From Streptomyces scabichelini (GTDB lineage Bacteria > Actinomycetota > Actinomycetes > Streptomycetales > Streptomycetaceae), in the NCBI RefSeq assembly GCF_011045015.1, contig NZ_JAAKZY010000071.1, forward strand, positions 1-46,104: a stretch of 46,104 nt of DNA. Reading direction: 5' to 3'. Under the pieces are notes generated by a model. The model was not told the DNA's origin, searched no databases, and saw only the letters and a program-made list of their open reading frames with translations. Numbering within the stretch: position 1 is the stretch's first letter; each line of letters starts with the position of its first letter. The position numbers and the translations under genes are program-made. Shown here in pieces: positions 16,943 to 25,985 of this stretch.

Positions 16943-19093
16943 TCACCGTTGCAGCGCGGGCTCCTGGTCGTCGGCGAGCGGCTGTGGACCGTCCGGCAGC
17001 TCCGCCGCTGGACGGGACAGCCGGCTCGGCCACCAGATCCGCCGGCCGATCAGCAAGGTGAGGGCGGGCACCAGGACCGACCGCACCAGCAGGGCGTCGA
17101 GCAGCACGCCGAAGGCGACCAGGAACCCGACCTCGATCAGCATCACCAGCGGAAGTGTGGCGAGGACCGCGAACGTGGCCGCCAGGACCAGGCCTGCCGA
17201 GGTGATGACGCCACCGGTGGCGGAGAGGGCTTTGAGCATGCCCTCTCTGGTGCCGAGACGCACGGTCTCCTCCCGGGCCCGGCTGGCCAGGAAGATGTTG
17301 TAGTCGACGCCGAGTGCCACCAGGAACAGGAATGCCAGCAGCGGCACCGAATAGTCGATCCCCTTGAACCCGAGGATCGTGTCGAAGACGAACACGCTGC
17401 CGCCGAAGGCTGCGGCGAATGAGACGATCACGGTGGCCATCAGGACCAGCGGGGCCAGGATCGCGCGCAGCAGCAGCCCGAGGACGATCAGGACGACGGC
17501 GAGCACCAGCGGGATCACCAGCTTCTCGTCGCGCTTGGTGGTCACCTCTGTGTCGAGGTTCTCCGCACTCGGCCCGCCGACGATCGCCTCCGCCCCGCTC
17601 ACCGCGTGCACGGCGGTGCGCACCCGCTTGATCGTGTCGTACTCCGCGACGGTGTCCGGCGCGTCCTTCGGGAACACGGAGATGTTGGCCCAGCCACCGC
17701 TGGTCTGCTCCGGGACGGCCAGGGCCACACCGCGAGTGTCCTTGGCGATGTCGAGCACCCGCTCCTGGTGCGCCGGCCGCGTGAAGACCGTCATCGGCTG
17801 GCCGCCGAGCTCCGGGAAGTGCTGGCGCAGAACGGTGAAGCCGGTGACCGACTCCGGCGCGGACAGGAACTGGTCCTGCTCCCGCAGGGCGCCGGTGTTG
17901 CCCGCCATCCCCAGGGCGAGCACGCCGAGGACTCCGAGCGAGCCGAGCGTCGCCACCCACCGGCGGCGGCTGATGGCGGTGCCGAGCCGTCCCCACAGCC
18001 CCGGCTTCTCCTCCACGGCCTTGCTGAACCGCGGGATGGCCGGCCAGAAGATCCGCCTGCCGAGCACCACGAGCACCGCCGGGAACAGCGTCAGCATGGC
18101 CACCAGCGCGCACAGGATGCCGGCCGCACCGATCGGGCCCAACCCGCTCGTGCTATTCAGGTCCGCGACGAGCAGGCAGAGCAGGCCGGCGACCACGGTG
18201 GCCGCGGACGCGACGATGGCCGGCGCCGCGCCGCGTAGCGCGTGGACCATCGCGACCCGGGCGTTCTCATGGTGGTGCAGTGCCTCCCGATATCGAGCGA
18301 TGAGCAACAGCGCGTAGTCCGTGCCGACGCCGAATACCAGGATCGTCAGCAGCGCCGAGTTCTGGTCGTTGACCACGATGCCGAAGCCCTTGACGAGCAG
18401 GTAGACGGTCCCCATCGAGGTCAGTGCGGCCGCGCCGACGGCCACCAGCGGGATGATCCACAACACCGGGCTGCGGTAGGTGAGGATGAGCAGGATCGTG
18501 ACGACGATGATGGTGGTGAGGAGGACCTGCACGTCGATGCCGTCGAAGACGGCGTCCATGTCGCCGTCGATCGCGCCCGGGCCGGTCACGTCGAGTTCCA
18601 GGCCGGAGGGGCGGTCCTTCGCGGCGTCACGCAACGGGCCGACGATCTCCTCCGGTGGGCCGTAGGCCGTGCTCACCTCGAGAGTGAACGTCATCGCCTT
18701 GCGGTCGGTGGAAAGGCTCGTCGCTGAGCCCTCGTCGTCCTCGTCGTCCGCCGTCGTCGTCTTCGGCGGGTACCGCTTGGCAAGGGTGTCGTAGTGGCGC
18801 TCGACCGCCGCGCGGTCGGCGGCGGTCATGCCGTCGGCCCGGTGGTACACGAAGACGAACGTGCTGTCCTCACCGCCGGGGAGACTGTCGTCCAGCGCCG
18901 CCACCTTGGTGGACTCGGCACTGGCCGGAAGGGTGTCCACGGCGCTGTCGGTGGTGACCGAGCTCAACTTACCGCTCAGCGGCACCATGCCCACCGCCAG
19001 CACCAGCCACAAGCCAATCACTAACCACGGCACCCACCGGCCTGCCAACCGACCGGCCGGCGCTTTCCCGGACGGCGCTGCGTTGACTGCCAT
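16943..19093 (-). CDS. MMPL-family RND transporter
   Basis: This 716-aa membrane protein has the duplicated MMPL architecture: one N-terminal helix, an extracellular domain, five helices, and the same again. Proton-relay motifs appear in both halves (FGVGTDYALLLIARYRE and ALGVDYNIFLASRARE). MMPL proteins export lipids, polyketides or toxic compounds using the proton gradient. The ATG at 19093 has AGGAGG 6 nt upstream. The first ~15 residues (MAVNAAPSGKAPAGRL) and the whole 5' leader are nearly the same as those of the copper-monooxygenase lipoprotein at 25939, an unrelated protein, so the N-terminus seems to have been captured from another gene. It converges on the two-component operon. Confidence 0.93.
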   Translation of the reverse strand: MAVNAAPSGKAPAGRLAGRWVPWLVIGLWLVLAVGMVPLSGKLSSVTTDSAVDTLPASAESTKVAALDDSLPGGEDSTFVFVYHRADGMTAADRAAVERHYDTLAKRYPPKTTTADDEDDEGSATSLSTDRKAMTFTLEVSTAYGPPEEIVGPLRDAAKDRPSGLELDVTGPGAIDGDMDAVFDGIDVQVLLTTIIVVTILLILTYRSPVLWIIPLVAVGAAALTSMGTVYLLVKGFGIVVNDQNSALLTILVFGVGTDYALLLIARYREALHHHENARVAMVHALRGAAPAIVASAATVVAGLLCLLVADLNSTSGLGPIGAAGILCALVAMLTLFPAVLVVLGRRIFWPAIPRFSKAVEEKPGLWGRLGTAISRRRWVATLGSLGVLGVLALGMAGNTGALREQDQFLSAPESVTGFTVLRQHFPELGGQPMTVFTRPAHQERVLDIAKDTRGVALAVPEQTSGGWANISVFPKDAPDTVAEYDTIKRVRTAVHAVSGAEAIVGGPSAENLDTEVTTKRDEKLVIPLVLAVVLIVLGLLLRAILAPLVLMATVIVSFAAAFGGSVFVFDTILGFKGIDYSVPLLAFLFLVALGVDYNIFLASRAREETVRLGTREGMLKALSATGGVITSAGLVLAATFAVLATLPLVMLIEVGFLVAFGVLLDALLVRSVLVPALTLLIGRRIWWPSRLSRPAAELPDGPQPLADDQEPALQR

Positions 19094-19131
19094 CACTAGC
19101 CTCCTACATACAAATTGCTTCGCTTATCTGG
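19050..19131 (-). promoter_or_regulatory. Shared leader, copy A (before the MMPL gene)
   Basis: On the minus strand it reads CCAGATAAGCGAAGCAA, then GTATGTAGGAGGCTAGTG and the ATG at 19093, followed by codons for MAVNAAPSGKAP. The block is near-identical to leaders B (24195-24280) and C (25901-25985) and includes the ribosome site and about 13 codons. Confidence 0.8.
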
Positions 19132-19195
19132 ATGCGTCCTTCTTACGGAGCGAACCTGAGACGACTGTTAGAGCGGCGCTCAGGCCGGTTGGCCG
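19132..19195 (-). repeat. 64-bp repeat, copy A
   Basis: On the minus strand it begins CGGCCAACCGGCCTGAGCGC and ends GCAT. It matches copy B at 60 of 64 positions. It contains the inverted repeat CCTGAG/CTCAGG and carries the last codons and TGA stop of the monooxygenase remnant beside it. Confidence 0.88.
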
Positions 19196-19475
19196 AACCA
19201 TGTGCCAGCGCACGCACCAGCGTGGTGGCGCCGCGGACCTCCGCGCGGTCGACGAGGTCGAGCAGGAGCCGACGACCCGCACGCGGCAGGTCCGCCGACC
19301 GGGTCACCGCGGTGACGACGTCCGGGTCGGGTCGGGCCGCTCCAGCGTCCACTTCATGTCCGGACACAGGGTGCCGACGAGCCGGTGGTCGTCGCCCAGG
19401 TCGTACCGGACGTCCAGGCCGGCGAGCATGTCGGCGACGTACCGGTGGGCGTCGTCGAGGGTCCTGGCGCAAAGT
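19180..19475 (-). pseudogene. FAD-dependent monooxygenase remnant, copy A
   Basis: The readable part runs from DDAHRYVADMLAGLDVRYDL to RRLLLDLVDRAEV, then jumps to the C-terminal TTLVRALAHG region, with a frameshift and an internal deletion compared with copy B at 24329. It is the C-terminal substrate/thioredoxin-like part of a class A aromatic hydroxylase and lacks the whole FAD domain. It ends inside the 64-bp repeat. Confidence 0.8.
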
Positions 19476-19690
19476 CCCCTCTCCGTGGCGCCGGCTGCTG
19501 GTCGTCGCACTGCCCGTGGCTGTGGGCTGGGCGTGGGGTTCCTTCGCCGTGCCGGATGACCCGTCCCGTTCTGGCGCGAGCGATATCCACACTCCCGGAC
19601 CAGCGCCTGCGCCTCGAACTCGCTGTGTTCTTCGGCGCGGTGGCCGCGCTCGACTTCGCCGGCCTGCGCCGCGCGGCCCGCCGACTCCCT
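19476..19690 (+). pseudogene. YrdB/DUF2568-like membrane protein remnant
   Basis: Two forward frames together read WRRLLVVALPVAVGWAWGSF and then DQRLRLELAVFFGAVAALDF. This resembles the RLLLAVALPLAAAVLWG and LRLLLELALFGAAALAL blocks of the YrdB family. A frameshift separates the two and no start remains. The family assignment rests on recall of the pattern. Confidence 0.5.
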
Positions 19691-19980
19691 GTGATCATGG
19701 TCGGCTGCCAGGTCCTCGCCGCATCGCCCGCACGATCACCGGCCTGGCGACGGTCGACGCCCCGCCACCTGGGCCCTCTCCAACCACGACGAACCCGCCA
19801 CACCACCCACACCGGCATCACGACCCCGCTGCGCGACCAGGGCCACCCCACCGACTTCACCCTCGGCACCCGCCGAACCCGAGCAGCGGCTCGGTGATCA
19901 GCGGAGCCGAGGCCCCACCTCGCGCCACCCCACCACTCCTCGAACACGCCCTGGAGGACCGGGACGGCCGGCACCCCGTC
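19691..19980. other. Degenerate stretch, possible alpha-glucosidase relic
   Basis: There is no intact gene. A forward frame near 19767 reads ATWALSNHDEP, close to the TWVLSNHD region of GH13 alpha-glucosidases. A different frame near 19858 reads TLGTRRTRAAAR, which in those enzymes follows shortly after. This suggests a frameshifted scrap of such a gene; confidence is low. Confidence 0.3.
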
Positions 19981-20220
19981 TTACGAGCGGCTGAGCCGGG
20001 CTGCCCAGTCGAGCTGTTCGGAGTGAAACGCTCGCCCTGCATAGTGGTGGTCCACGTTGTGGCCGCTGTCGTTGATCGTGTGTGCGGTCACCTGGGGCGC
20101 GGTGGTGAAGGCGGTGGTGAAAGCGGCGATGCTCTCCGGCGTCGAGTTCCACAGCCCCTCGTGTTCGGCGAGGCCGTAGTGGACAGGCACGTTCACGGCG
20201 GGCGCGAGACGGGCGAAGTC
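19981..20220 (-). pseudogene. C-terminal fragment of an epoxide-hydrolase-like protein
   Basis: The fragment reads PVHYGLAEHEGLWNSTPESI and, near its end, NDSGHNVDHHYAGRAFH. This matches the C-terminal part of alpha/beta hydrolases in which the catalytic His follows a D-x-G-H motif. The nucleophile-bearing N-terminal part is absent. It lies downstream of another monooxygenase fragment on the same strand. Confidence 0.6.
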
Positions 20221-20226
20221 GCGGAT

Positions 20227-20587
20227 TCAGCCTTCGATGACCTCGTACAGCTCGTCGACCGGGATCGGCGCGCAGGCGGGTTCGGCGGCTTTGAGCACGG
20301 CGGGGTCGTGGGTGCCTTCAGGGCCGTACATGAACCGCGCGCGGTCTTCGGATGTGAAGTCGATCGACGAGCCGTGAGGGATGGCCTGCCAGGCGTCGGT
20401 GACTGCGGCGGTCTTCCAGGCGATGTTGGCCGCGTCCCCGACGCACGTGTCGCAGCCGTGCCCACCCCACGGGGGATTCATGTGGGCGCTTTCGCCGACG
20501 AGGAGGACCCGGCCGTCCTGGAAGCGGTCGGCGATGAGCATGCGGGCGGTCCACGGGTCACACGCCGGCAGCTCATGGTCGGCGGGT
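20227..20587 (-). pseudogene. FAD-dependent aromatic hydroxylase fragment
   Basis: The segment MLIADRFQDGRVLLVGESAH followed by PPWGGHGCDTCVGDAANIAW is the second FAD-binding motif (GD-SAH-PP-GG-G) of class A flavoprotein monooxygenases. Only about 115 residues survive, with no N-terminal GxGxxG motif. It differs from the monooxygenase copies at 19180 and 24329, which preserve later regions. Its upstream end is cut at the kinase fragment. Confidence 0.75.
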
Positions 20588-21012
20588 TCGCCAATCGCTG
20601 ACTGCCCACTGCCCGTCGGATGTCCTGAGCACGTTGGCGGGCTTCAGATCGCGGTGGAGGACTCCGGCGTCATGGACGTAAGGGAGGCCACTGCAGATCT
20701 GGCTCATTACCTCGACGATCTCGATCTCCTTGCCCTCGAACTCCGTGACACGATCATGGAGATTGCCCTGGGCAAGGGGCATGGCATACCGGATCTCATC
20801 GTGGTCTGACATGTCGCCGTGGGCGATGACGGGGATCATGTTCGGGTGCGACAGGCCGTTGAGGATCCGCAGTTCCCGCCGGAAGCGCTTTGCTGCGTCC
20901 CCGGCGAGCTTCTGGATGTCGCGCTGGATCTCGATGGCAACAGGCTGGTCCGTCTGGCGGTCCAGAGCACGATGGACATTTGCGAACCCCCCTGGCCGAT
21001 CGGAGGTTTCTC
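20588..21012 (-). pseudogene. Serine/threonine protein kinase N-lobe fragment
   Basis: Reading runs from EKPPIGQGGFANVHRALDRQ to HRDLKPANVLRTSDG. The glycine loop, alpha-C helix and catalytic loop HRDLKPAN are present, but everything from the DFG motif on is missing. A frameshift in a run of six G (near 20989) separates the first glycines of the loop from the rest. The usual VAIK lysine is Glu (VAIEIQ). It is clearly non-functional and is joined head-on to a transposase fragment. Confidence 0.8.
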
Positions 21013-21500
21013 GACCTGGGCGGACCGGCGACACCCATAGCGGCCAGCCGTCCGGGGCCGCGATGACCTGTACGTTCCCGCCGGGGCGCCGGTGTTTCCC
21101 GGACCACCACAGGTTCGCACCGTTGGGGCCAGCGGTGGCCACGCGATCGGTGCGGATCACCGTGCCGTCCAGGTTGAGGTGGGTGTATCCGGCCGCCGCC
21201 GCGCGTTCCAGTGCGGTGGACAGGTCGGGCGCGCTGGTCGGCGAGCACGGTCAGGCCGCCCTCGTGCAGGTAGCGGTAGGCGGCCGGGGCCGCGATGCCG
21301 TTGTCCCGGGCGAGTTGGACGAGCCGGGTGCCGTCGACGAATCAGCGCAACACCAGCACGGCCTGCTTGAAGACGCCCTGGGCGCGGGTGTTCTTGCGGG
21401 TGCCGATCCGCCTGCGGTGGTCGCGCAGTCGCATCGCGAGATGCTCGGCGGTCCCCCTGCGGACATCAAGCACAGCGGTGCAGGTGATACTGGACGGCAC
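21013..21500 (-). pseudogene. IS5-like (DDE_Tnp_4) transposase remnant
   Basis: Pieces in different frames read RDHRRRIGTRKNTRA, VDGTRLVQLARDNGIAAPAA and DRVATAGPNGANLWWSGKHR with GGNVQVIAAPDGWPLWVSP. This is the order found in a common Streptomyces IS5-type transposase. It has a stop codon, at least one frameshift, and is cut after VRPG where the kinase fragment begins. A second inverted pair, GTGAAGCC/GGCTTCAC, lies around 21502-21560. Confidence 0.7.
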
Positions 21501-21629
21501 GTGAAGCCTCTCGGCCGGAACTTGATCTTCGCAGACTCGTTCCTACCAGGGGCTTCACGCATATCTGACGTCGGGTCACCAGCCGACACCTCGCACACAC
21601 GGTCACGCACCGCAACCATCATGTCGCCG

Positions 21630-22295
21630 AGAAGACCTCAGTGCGGCGAACAGGTTCGTGGTGCCGTGCCGCACATAGTCGTGGGTGCGCTTCTCGATGG
21701 CGGCGAAGGCCACAGGCAGCACCGGCTGGGTCCGGTCCAGCGCCTGCACCTGCGTGTTTTCGTCGACCGACAGGACGACAGCGCCCCCGGGCGGGCCAGG
21801 TACAGCCCGACGATATCGGCGACCTTCTCCGCGAACGCAGGGCCTTTCGACAATTGAAGGTGCCCGACCGGTGCGGCTTCAGATTCTCCTCCCCCCAGAT
21901 GCGGGCGACATAGTGGAAGGAGACCTTGATGCCCTCGCGCCGCTCCAGATGATCGGCCAGCGTGCGGGTCGACCAGTGCGAGAGGCCCGATTCCGGCGGC
22001 GGGCTCGTCCTGGTCAGTGCGATCACCCGGCCGCGGGTCCGCGGCGGTACCTGGTCTTTCCCGCCGCCGCGTTTCTTTTCCACCAGGCCCGCCAGGCCGT
22101 GCTCGGAGTACCGGGACTTGGTGCGGTCCACCGTCCGCGCGGACACCGGCCAGTTCGGCGATGTCCTTACGGCGGCGGCCCTCGTCGGCCCACAACACGA
22201 TGCGGGCCCGAAGGGCCACGTCCGCCGTCACGTGCCGACCGGCCGCCAACATCCGCTATTTTGCGGCCTGTTCCGAAGAGAGGTACACGCACTGC
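21630..22295 (-). pseudogene. IS630-family transposase, 5' two-thirds, frameshifted
   Basis: The helix-turn-helix region (AAGRHVTADVALRARIVLWA, then VSARTVDRTKSRYSEHGLAG) and the following LSHWSTRTLADHLER stretch identify IS630. The reading frame changes at least twice and the protein stops near a TTNLFAA motif with its last third missing. An in-frame stop precedes the first recognisable residues. The 190 bp between this and the amidohydrolase gene hold nothing I can identify. Confidence 0.8.
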
Positions 22296-22488
22296 CCAAC
22301 GAGTCGCAGTGCGCCAGGTGACACAAACCGGATCATGAGACACTAGCGCGACACTTCGATCTCTCCAGAAGAGCATGCGATCCGCCATCGTATGGCGACA
22401 GCGTGATGCGGCAGCCGCGCATCGCATGCTTTGGCTGCAATCTTGCCTTACAGCCGAAGAATTCTTCACTTCTGCCGACGCCGGCGCG

Positions 22489-23631
22489 TCACTTCGCGGG
22501 CGCTTTGGCTTTTATTCCGAACAGTTTTTCTGCATTTCGGTACGCAATCTTTTCCTTGGCTTCGCGTGGCAGATCGACTCCGCGGAACCAGTCGGTCTGC
22601 TCCTTTATGTCCGCGAACGGGTAGTCGGTTGCGAACATCACTCGATCCACGCTTATGTACTTCAGCAGGAGATCGAGCAGTTCGGTCTGGGGGAATGCGC
22701 TGGTTGTGACCCAGAAGTTGTCCTGGAAGTATTGCCCGATGGGCTTCTCGAGCGAGTCTTTGGTCGGCTCGCCCATGTCATTGACGATCCGCTCGTAGTA
22801 AAAGGGAAGACCTTCGCCCATGTGGCCGATGATGATTTTCAGTTTGGGGAATCTGTCGAAAACCCCGTACGCGATCATCCGAACGCATTGGGTCAGCACC
22901 TCCTGGTGCCAGCCATATCCAGACCCACTGAAAATGTAGTCTTGGTACTCTTCCGTGTATTTAGACCGTGTGGTGCTGTAGTAGATCTTGAAGACCTCGT
23001 CAGCTGGATAGCCGGGATGCAGGTAGATCGGCACATCGAGAGCAACGGCACGTGCCAGCACAGGCTCGAAATCGGGATGATCGAGATACTTCTTCGCGAT
23101 GTGTCCGTTGGTCAGTGCGCCCAAGAAGCCATCTTCCCGAACCGAGCGTTCCAGTTCGTCCGCCGCCGCCTCCGGGCTCTGCAAGGGCAAGGTGGCGAAA
23201 GCCTTGAAGCGGCCCGGATATTTGGCGATTGGCCCGTCTACAAGTTGCCGGTTAAGACGATAGGCAAGGTCGATGCCCCTTTGCCCAGGGACATTTTGTA
23301 CGGAGGGTGTATGAGCAGAGAGGATTTGAACGTTGAGTCCCCCCGCATCCATATCGCCGATGCGGCGTTGGCCTAGATCCGAAAGACCAATTTCCTCAAG
23401 GAACGCTATGTGATCCTGATTGATGGAGTTCAGCTTCAACAACGTGGGAGTCGTAAAGGTCTCCTCCGTGCCGATGAAGGGCAGGTCCCGGTCTCGCAAT
23501 GCAATGTCGGGAGTCTTGTCCGGAGTCTTGTTCTCGTCCGCTGCCGAAACGGCGGCATACGCGGACAAGCCGGCACCAGCGCCAAGTGCCGTGGAAGCGG
23601 CTAGAAAGCCGCGACGTCCCATAGACTTCAT
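22489..23631 (-). CDS. Tat-exported amidohydrolase (ACMSD/decarboxylase-like)
   Basis: This intact 380-aa enzyme of the amidohydrolase_2 family includes metal-dependent decarboxylases and hydrolases of aromatic acids. A twin-arginine signal (MGRRGFLAAS, about 1-30) indicates export, unusual for decarboxylases of this family. Putative metal and catalytic residues are Glu56/Glu57 in GTEETF, His205 in YLHPGYP, His270 in IGHMGEG and Asp336 in ATDYPFAD. The His usually two residues after the Glu is Thr58. GAGAGA precedes the ATG. Base composition is clearly lower in GC than its neighbours, with many A/T third positions, so it is probably a recent import from a lower-GC organism. It abuts a copper-monooxygenase pseudogene. 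Confidence 0.88.
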   Translation of the reverse strand: MKSMGRRGFLAASTALGAGAGLSAYAAVSAADENKTPDKTPDIALRDRDLPFIGTEETFTTPTLLKLNSINQDHIAFLEEIGLSDLGQRRIGDMDAGGLNVQILSAHTPSVQNVPGQRGIDLAYRLNRQLVDGPIAKYPGRFKAFATLPLQSPEAAADELERSVREDGFLGALTNGHIAKKYLDHPDFEPVLARAVALDVPIYLHPGYPADEVFKIYYSTTRSKYTEEYQDYIFSGSGYGWHQEVLTQCVRMIAYGVFDRFPKLKIIIGHMGEGLPFYYERIVNDMGEPTKDSLEKPIGQYFQDNFWVTTSAFPQTELLDLLLKYISVDRVMFATDYPFADIKEQTDWFRGVDLPREAKEKIAYRNAEKLFGIKAKAPAK

Positions 23632-23699
23632 GTCAGTCTCTCTTCAGGTGTTTGTGTGGTGTGGTATCCGTACGGCATCCGTCTGCGAGATGCTTCAGT

Positions 23700-24243
23700 T
23701 CGACCCTTCGTCGTTACCAGGCGCGCCCAGGTGCCCACCCACGCCGCGTCCCCCCTTCGACCTCGGCGCCGGCCGCGCCGGTTCCGCCGAAACACTGCCG
23801 GCCGAGACCAGGGGTTTTCGCGTCCTGCTCGCGCACCGCGGCAGCGCCGCCCGGCGGCACCGCGTACACGATGGCGTGGTGTGCGATGGCGACGTTCTCC
23901 GGCGTGAACTGGGTCCCGGTCAGGAACGCCTCCTTGGTCAGGCCCGGATCGATCATCTGGCATCGGTGTTCGTCCGAGCCGCCGCCCTCCGGCGGCGCGG
24001 GCGTGTAGGCCTCGGCCGTCCTCAGGTCGAGGAACCGCTCGCCGGCGCGCAGCGGCTGCGGTGGAGCCGATGACCCGCCCGCGTGCGCGCTGTGCGGGCC
24101 GGCCGCGGCGGGCCCGCACTGTTGTCTGCGTGCGACCCGTCGGCGGCGACAGCGAACGCCGTCGCCGGCGCGCCATGGTGGCCGCCCCGAACCTCAACCG
24201 CCCAGGGCGGCGCTTTCCCTGACGGCGCTGCGTCGACTGCCAT
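23700..24243 (-). pseudogene. Copper monooxygenase lipoprotein, truncated copy B
   Basis: It begins with the same leader and MAVDAAPSGKAP start as the intact gene at 25939. It shifts frame within the signal region, resumes with AEAYTPAPPEGG and FTPENVAIAHHAIVYAVPPG, and stops after about 180 codons. The His-His copper pair is still recognisable, but the second half with the remaining ligands is gone. The amidohydrolase gene lies directly downstream. Confidence 0.85.
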
Positions 24244-24280
24244 CACTGGCCTCCTGCATGTGGGTGCATCGCTTATCCGG
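24195..24280 (-). promoter_or_regulatory. Shared leader, copy B
   Basis: On the minus strand it reads CCGGATAAGCGATGCA, then GCAGGAGGCCAGTG and the ATG at 24243, followed by codons for MAVDAAPSGKAP. It matches leaders A and C closely. The gene it serves is broken. Confidence 0.78.
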
Positions 24281-24344
24281 ATGCCTACTTCCTACCGAGC
24301 GAACCTGAGACGACTGTTAGAGCGGCGCTCAGGCCGGTTGGCCG
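24281..24344 (-). repeat. 64-bp repeat, copy B
   Basis: On the minus strand it runs from CGGCCAACCGG to AAGTAGGCAT. It matches copy D at 62 of 64 positions and copy A at 60. It includes the last residues and stop codon of the monooxygenase remnant upstream. Its flanks are the same as those of copy A, so A and B were duplicated as part of a longer block. Confidence 0.88.
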
Positions 24345-25021
24345 AACCATGTGCCCAGCGCACGCACCAGCGTGGTGACGTCGAGGTCCTGCCCGGTAGG
24401 CAAGGCCCAGGCGACACAACCGTCGGGCCGGATCAGCAAGGCGTCGACGTCCACCCTGTCGGTGCGGGCGGTGACGGTGTTGACCCGTCCGGTCCACGCG
24501 GCCGCGGCGTCGCGGACCTCCGCGGGTCGACGAGGTCCAGCAGGAGCTCACGACCCTCACGCAGCAGGTCCGCCGACCGGGTCATCGCAGTGACGACGTC
24601 CGGGTCGGGCCGCTCCAGGTTCAGTTTCATGTCCGGGCACAGGGTGCCGACGAGCCGGTGGTCGTCGCCCAGGTCGTACCGGACGTCCATGCCGGCGAGC
24701 ATGTCGGTGACGTACCGGTGGGTGTCGTCGAGGTCCATCAGGTCGGAGAACATCTCCCACAACGCCCTCGTCTGCGGATCGGGTCGCATCAGGGCGAGTT
24801 GGGCCCGGGTGTTCTGCAGCAGGCGTGTCGCGACCGGATGCCGTTCGGCGGTGTACGTGTCGAGGATGTCCTCGCCGACCCAGCCGTGTACCACGGCCGC
24901 GAGCTTCCTGCCGAGGTTCGCCGCGTCGGCGATACCGGCGTTGAGGCCCTGGCCGCCGACCGGCGCGTACACGGGGGCCGCGTCCCGGCCAGCAGGACCC
25001 GGTCGGCCCAGTACGCGAGCG
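24329..25021 (-). pseudogene. FAD-dependent monooxygenase remnant, copy B
   Basis: This is the longer copy: YAPVGGQGLNAGIADAANLG (FAD motif 2), DTYTAERHPVATRLL, then DVRYDLGDDHRLVGTLCPDM and, after frameshifts, a C-terminus reading RPDGCVAWALPTG. It is the C-terminal half of a class A aromatic hydroxylase. The N-terminal FAD domain was lost where an IS1182 fragment joins at about 25021. Frameshifts lie near 24975 and 24520. Confidence 0.85.
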
Positions 25022-25025
25022 CACC

Positions 25026-25385
25026 ACGCAGCGCATCGACTCCACCCATGTCCTGGCCGCAGTGCGTGACCTGACCCGCCTGGAGCTGATCACCGAGGCG
25101 GTCCGCGCCGCACCGGAGGAAGTCGCCGGCATCGCCCCACACCTGCTGGACGAACTGGTCGACGAGGACTGGGCACGTCGCTACGGCCGTCCCGTCCGCC
25201 TGGGCAAGAACCCCACCCGGCCCAGGACCAGAACCCTCGCCACCGGAAACGACGCAATCGAGCGACTCAGCGGGCTACCGCCGACCGAACAGGCACCCCG
25301 TCCCCGCCGGCCGACCGCCCTCCAGGACTACCTCGATCAGCACAAGATCCCCCGGCCGACATCCTGGCGGACCCCCGGCACTTGA
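25026..25385 (+). pseudogene. Internal fragment of an IS1182-family transposase
   Basis: The segment QRIDSTHVLAAVRDLTRLEL, then EAVRAAPEEVAG and DWARRYGRP, is the region just after the first DDE block of IS1182 transposases. Neither the N-terminus nor the catalytic C-terminal part is present. The reading frame continues to 25385 without clear similarity. Confidence 0.75.
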
Positions 25386-25424
25386 CCTCTCGGCACTTGA
25401 CCTCGACCACACCAAGATCCCCGA

Positions 25425-25754
25425 CAGAGTCAATCTGTCGGGGCTGGTGGCGGCGTCCGGGCGCAGCCGGGCGCTGACGTCCACGGCCAGGACCAGCCGC
25501 CCGCCCGCGCACCGCGGTAGCGGCAGCCCTGTGAGGACGACACGGAGCCGTTCGACCTCGATCCAGCCCTTGTTCAGCGCGTCGTACGACGCGCCGTGCC
25601 CGCGCCGGTGCTCGGGCGGCAACGACAACCCGACCAGGGTTCGTACCGGCCCATCAGTACAGAGCACCGCGTCGGTGAGCTCGAACAGCGCGTCGACCCG
25701 CGCGGTCAGGCAGGCGTAGAAGTCGGTTCTGAGCTGAGTCTGGCTCCTGTCCAT
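25425..25754 (-). pseudogene. N-terminal fragment of an IS701-like transposase
   Basis: It reads FYACLTARVDALFELTDAVL, then SLPPEHRRGHGASYDALNKG and VLAVDVSARLRPDAATSPDR. This is the N-terminus of a widespread Streptomyces putative transposase (the NF041680 type). Similarity ends after SPDRL, and the rest of the frame is unrelated. It is cut off at both the catalytic region and probably the start. Confidence 0.7.
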
Positions 25755-25858
25755 CGCCGACGGACTTTCGTGGGCGTGACTTCGGGCTCAGTCGCGACGG
25801 GCCTTGATTCTCGTGCGGGTGTCGAACGGCGCTCCGGAGAGAACTACCGGTAGCAGCT

Positions 25859-25900
25859 CTCTAACGTTCGTCTCAGGTGCGCTCGGTAGGAAGTAGGCAT
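25859..25900 (+). repeat. 64-bp repeat, partial copy C
   Basis: Forty-two bp (CTCTAACGTTCGTCTCAGG to AAGTAGGCAT) match the 3' two-thirds of the 64-bp repeat, in opposite orientation to A, B and D. The first third is replaced by sequence containing the palindrome CTACCGGTAG at about 25844-25853. The shared leader follows directly. Confidence 0.8.
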
Positions 25901-25985
25901 CCAGATAAGCGATGCAACCCGTATGTAGGAGGCTAGTGATGGCAGTCGACGCAGCGCCGACGGGGAAAGCGCCGCCCGGGCGGTT
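25901..25985 (+). promoter_or_regulatory. Shared leader, copy C (before the copper monooxygenase)
   Basis: CCAGATAAGCGATGCAACC, then GTATGTAGGAGGCTAGTG and the ATG at 25939, with codons for MAVDAAPTGKAP. It is nearly the same as leader A in front of the MMPL transporter. A promoter is probably inside the block or the adjacent repeat, but no clear -35/-10 pair is visible. Confidence 0.75.

Noticed and set aside
24329..25021. Intact FAD monooxygenase gene
   Set aside because: The N-terminal FAD domain is absent and there are at least two frameshifts, so it is called a pseudogene.
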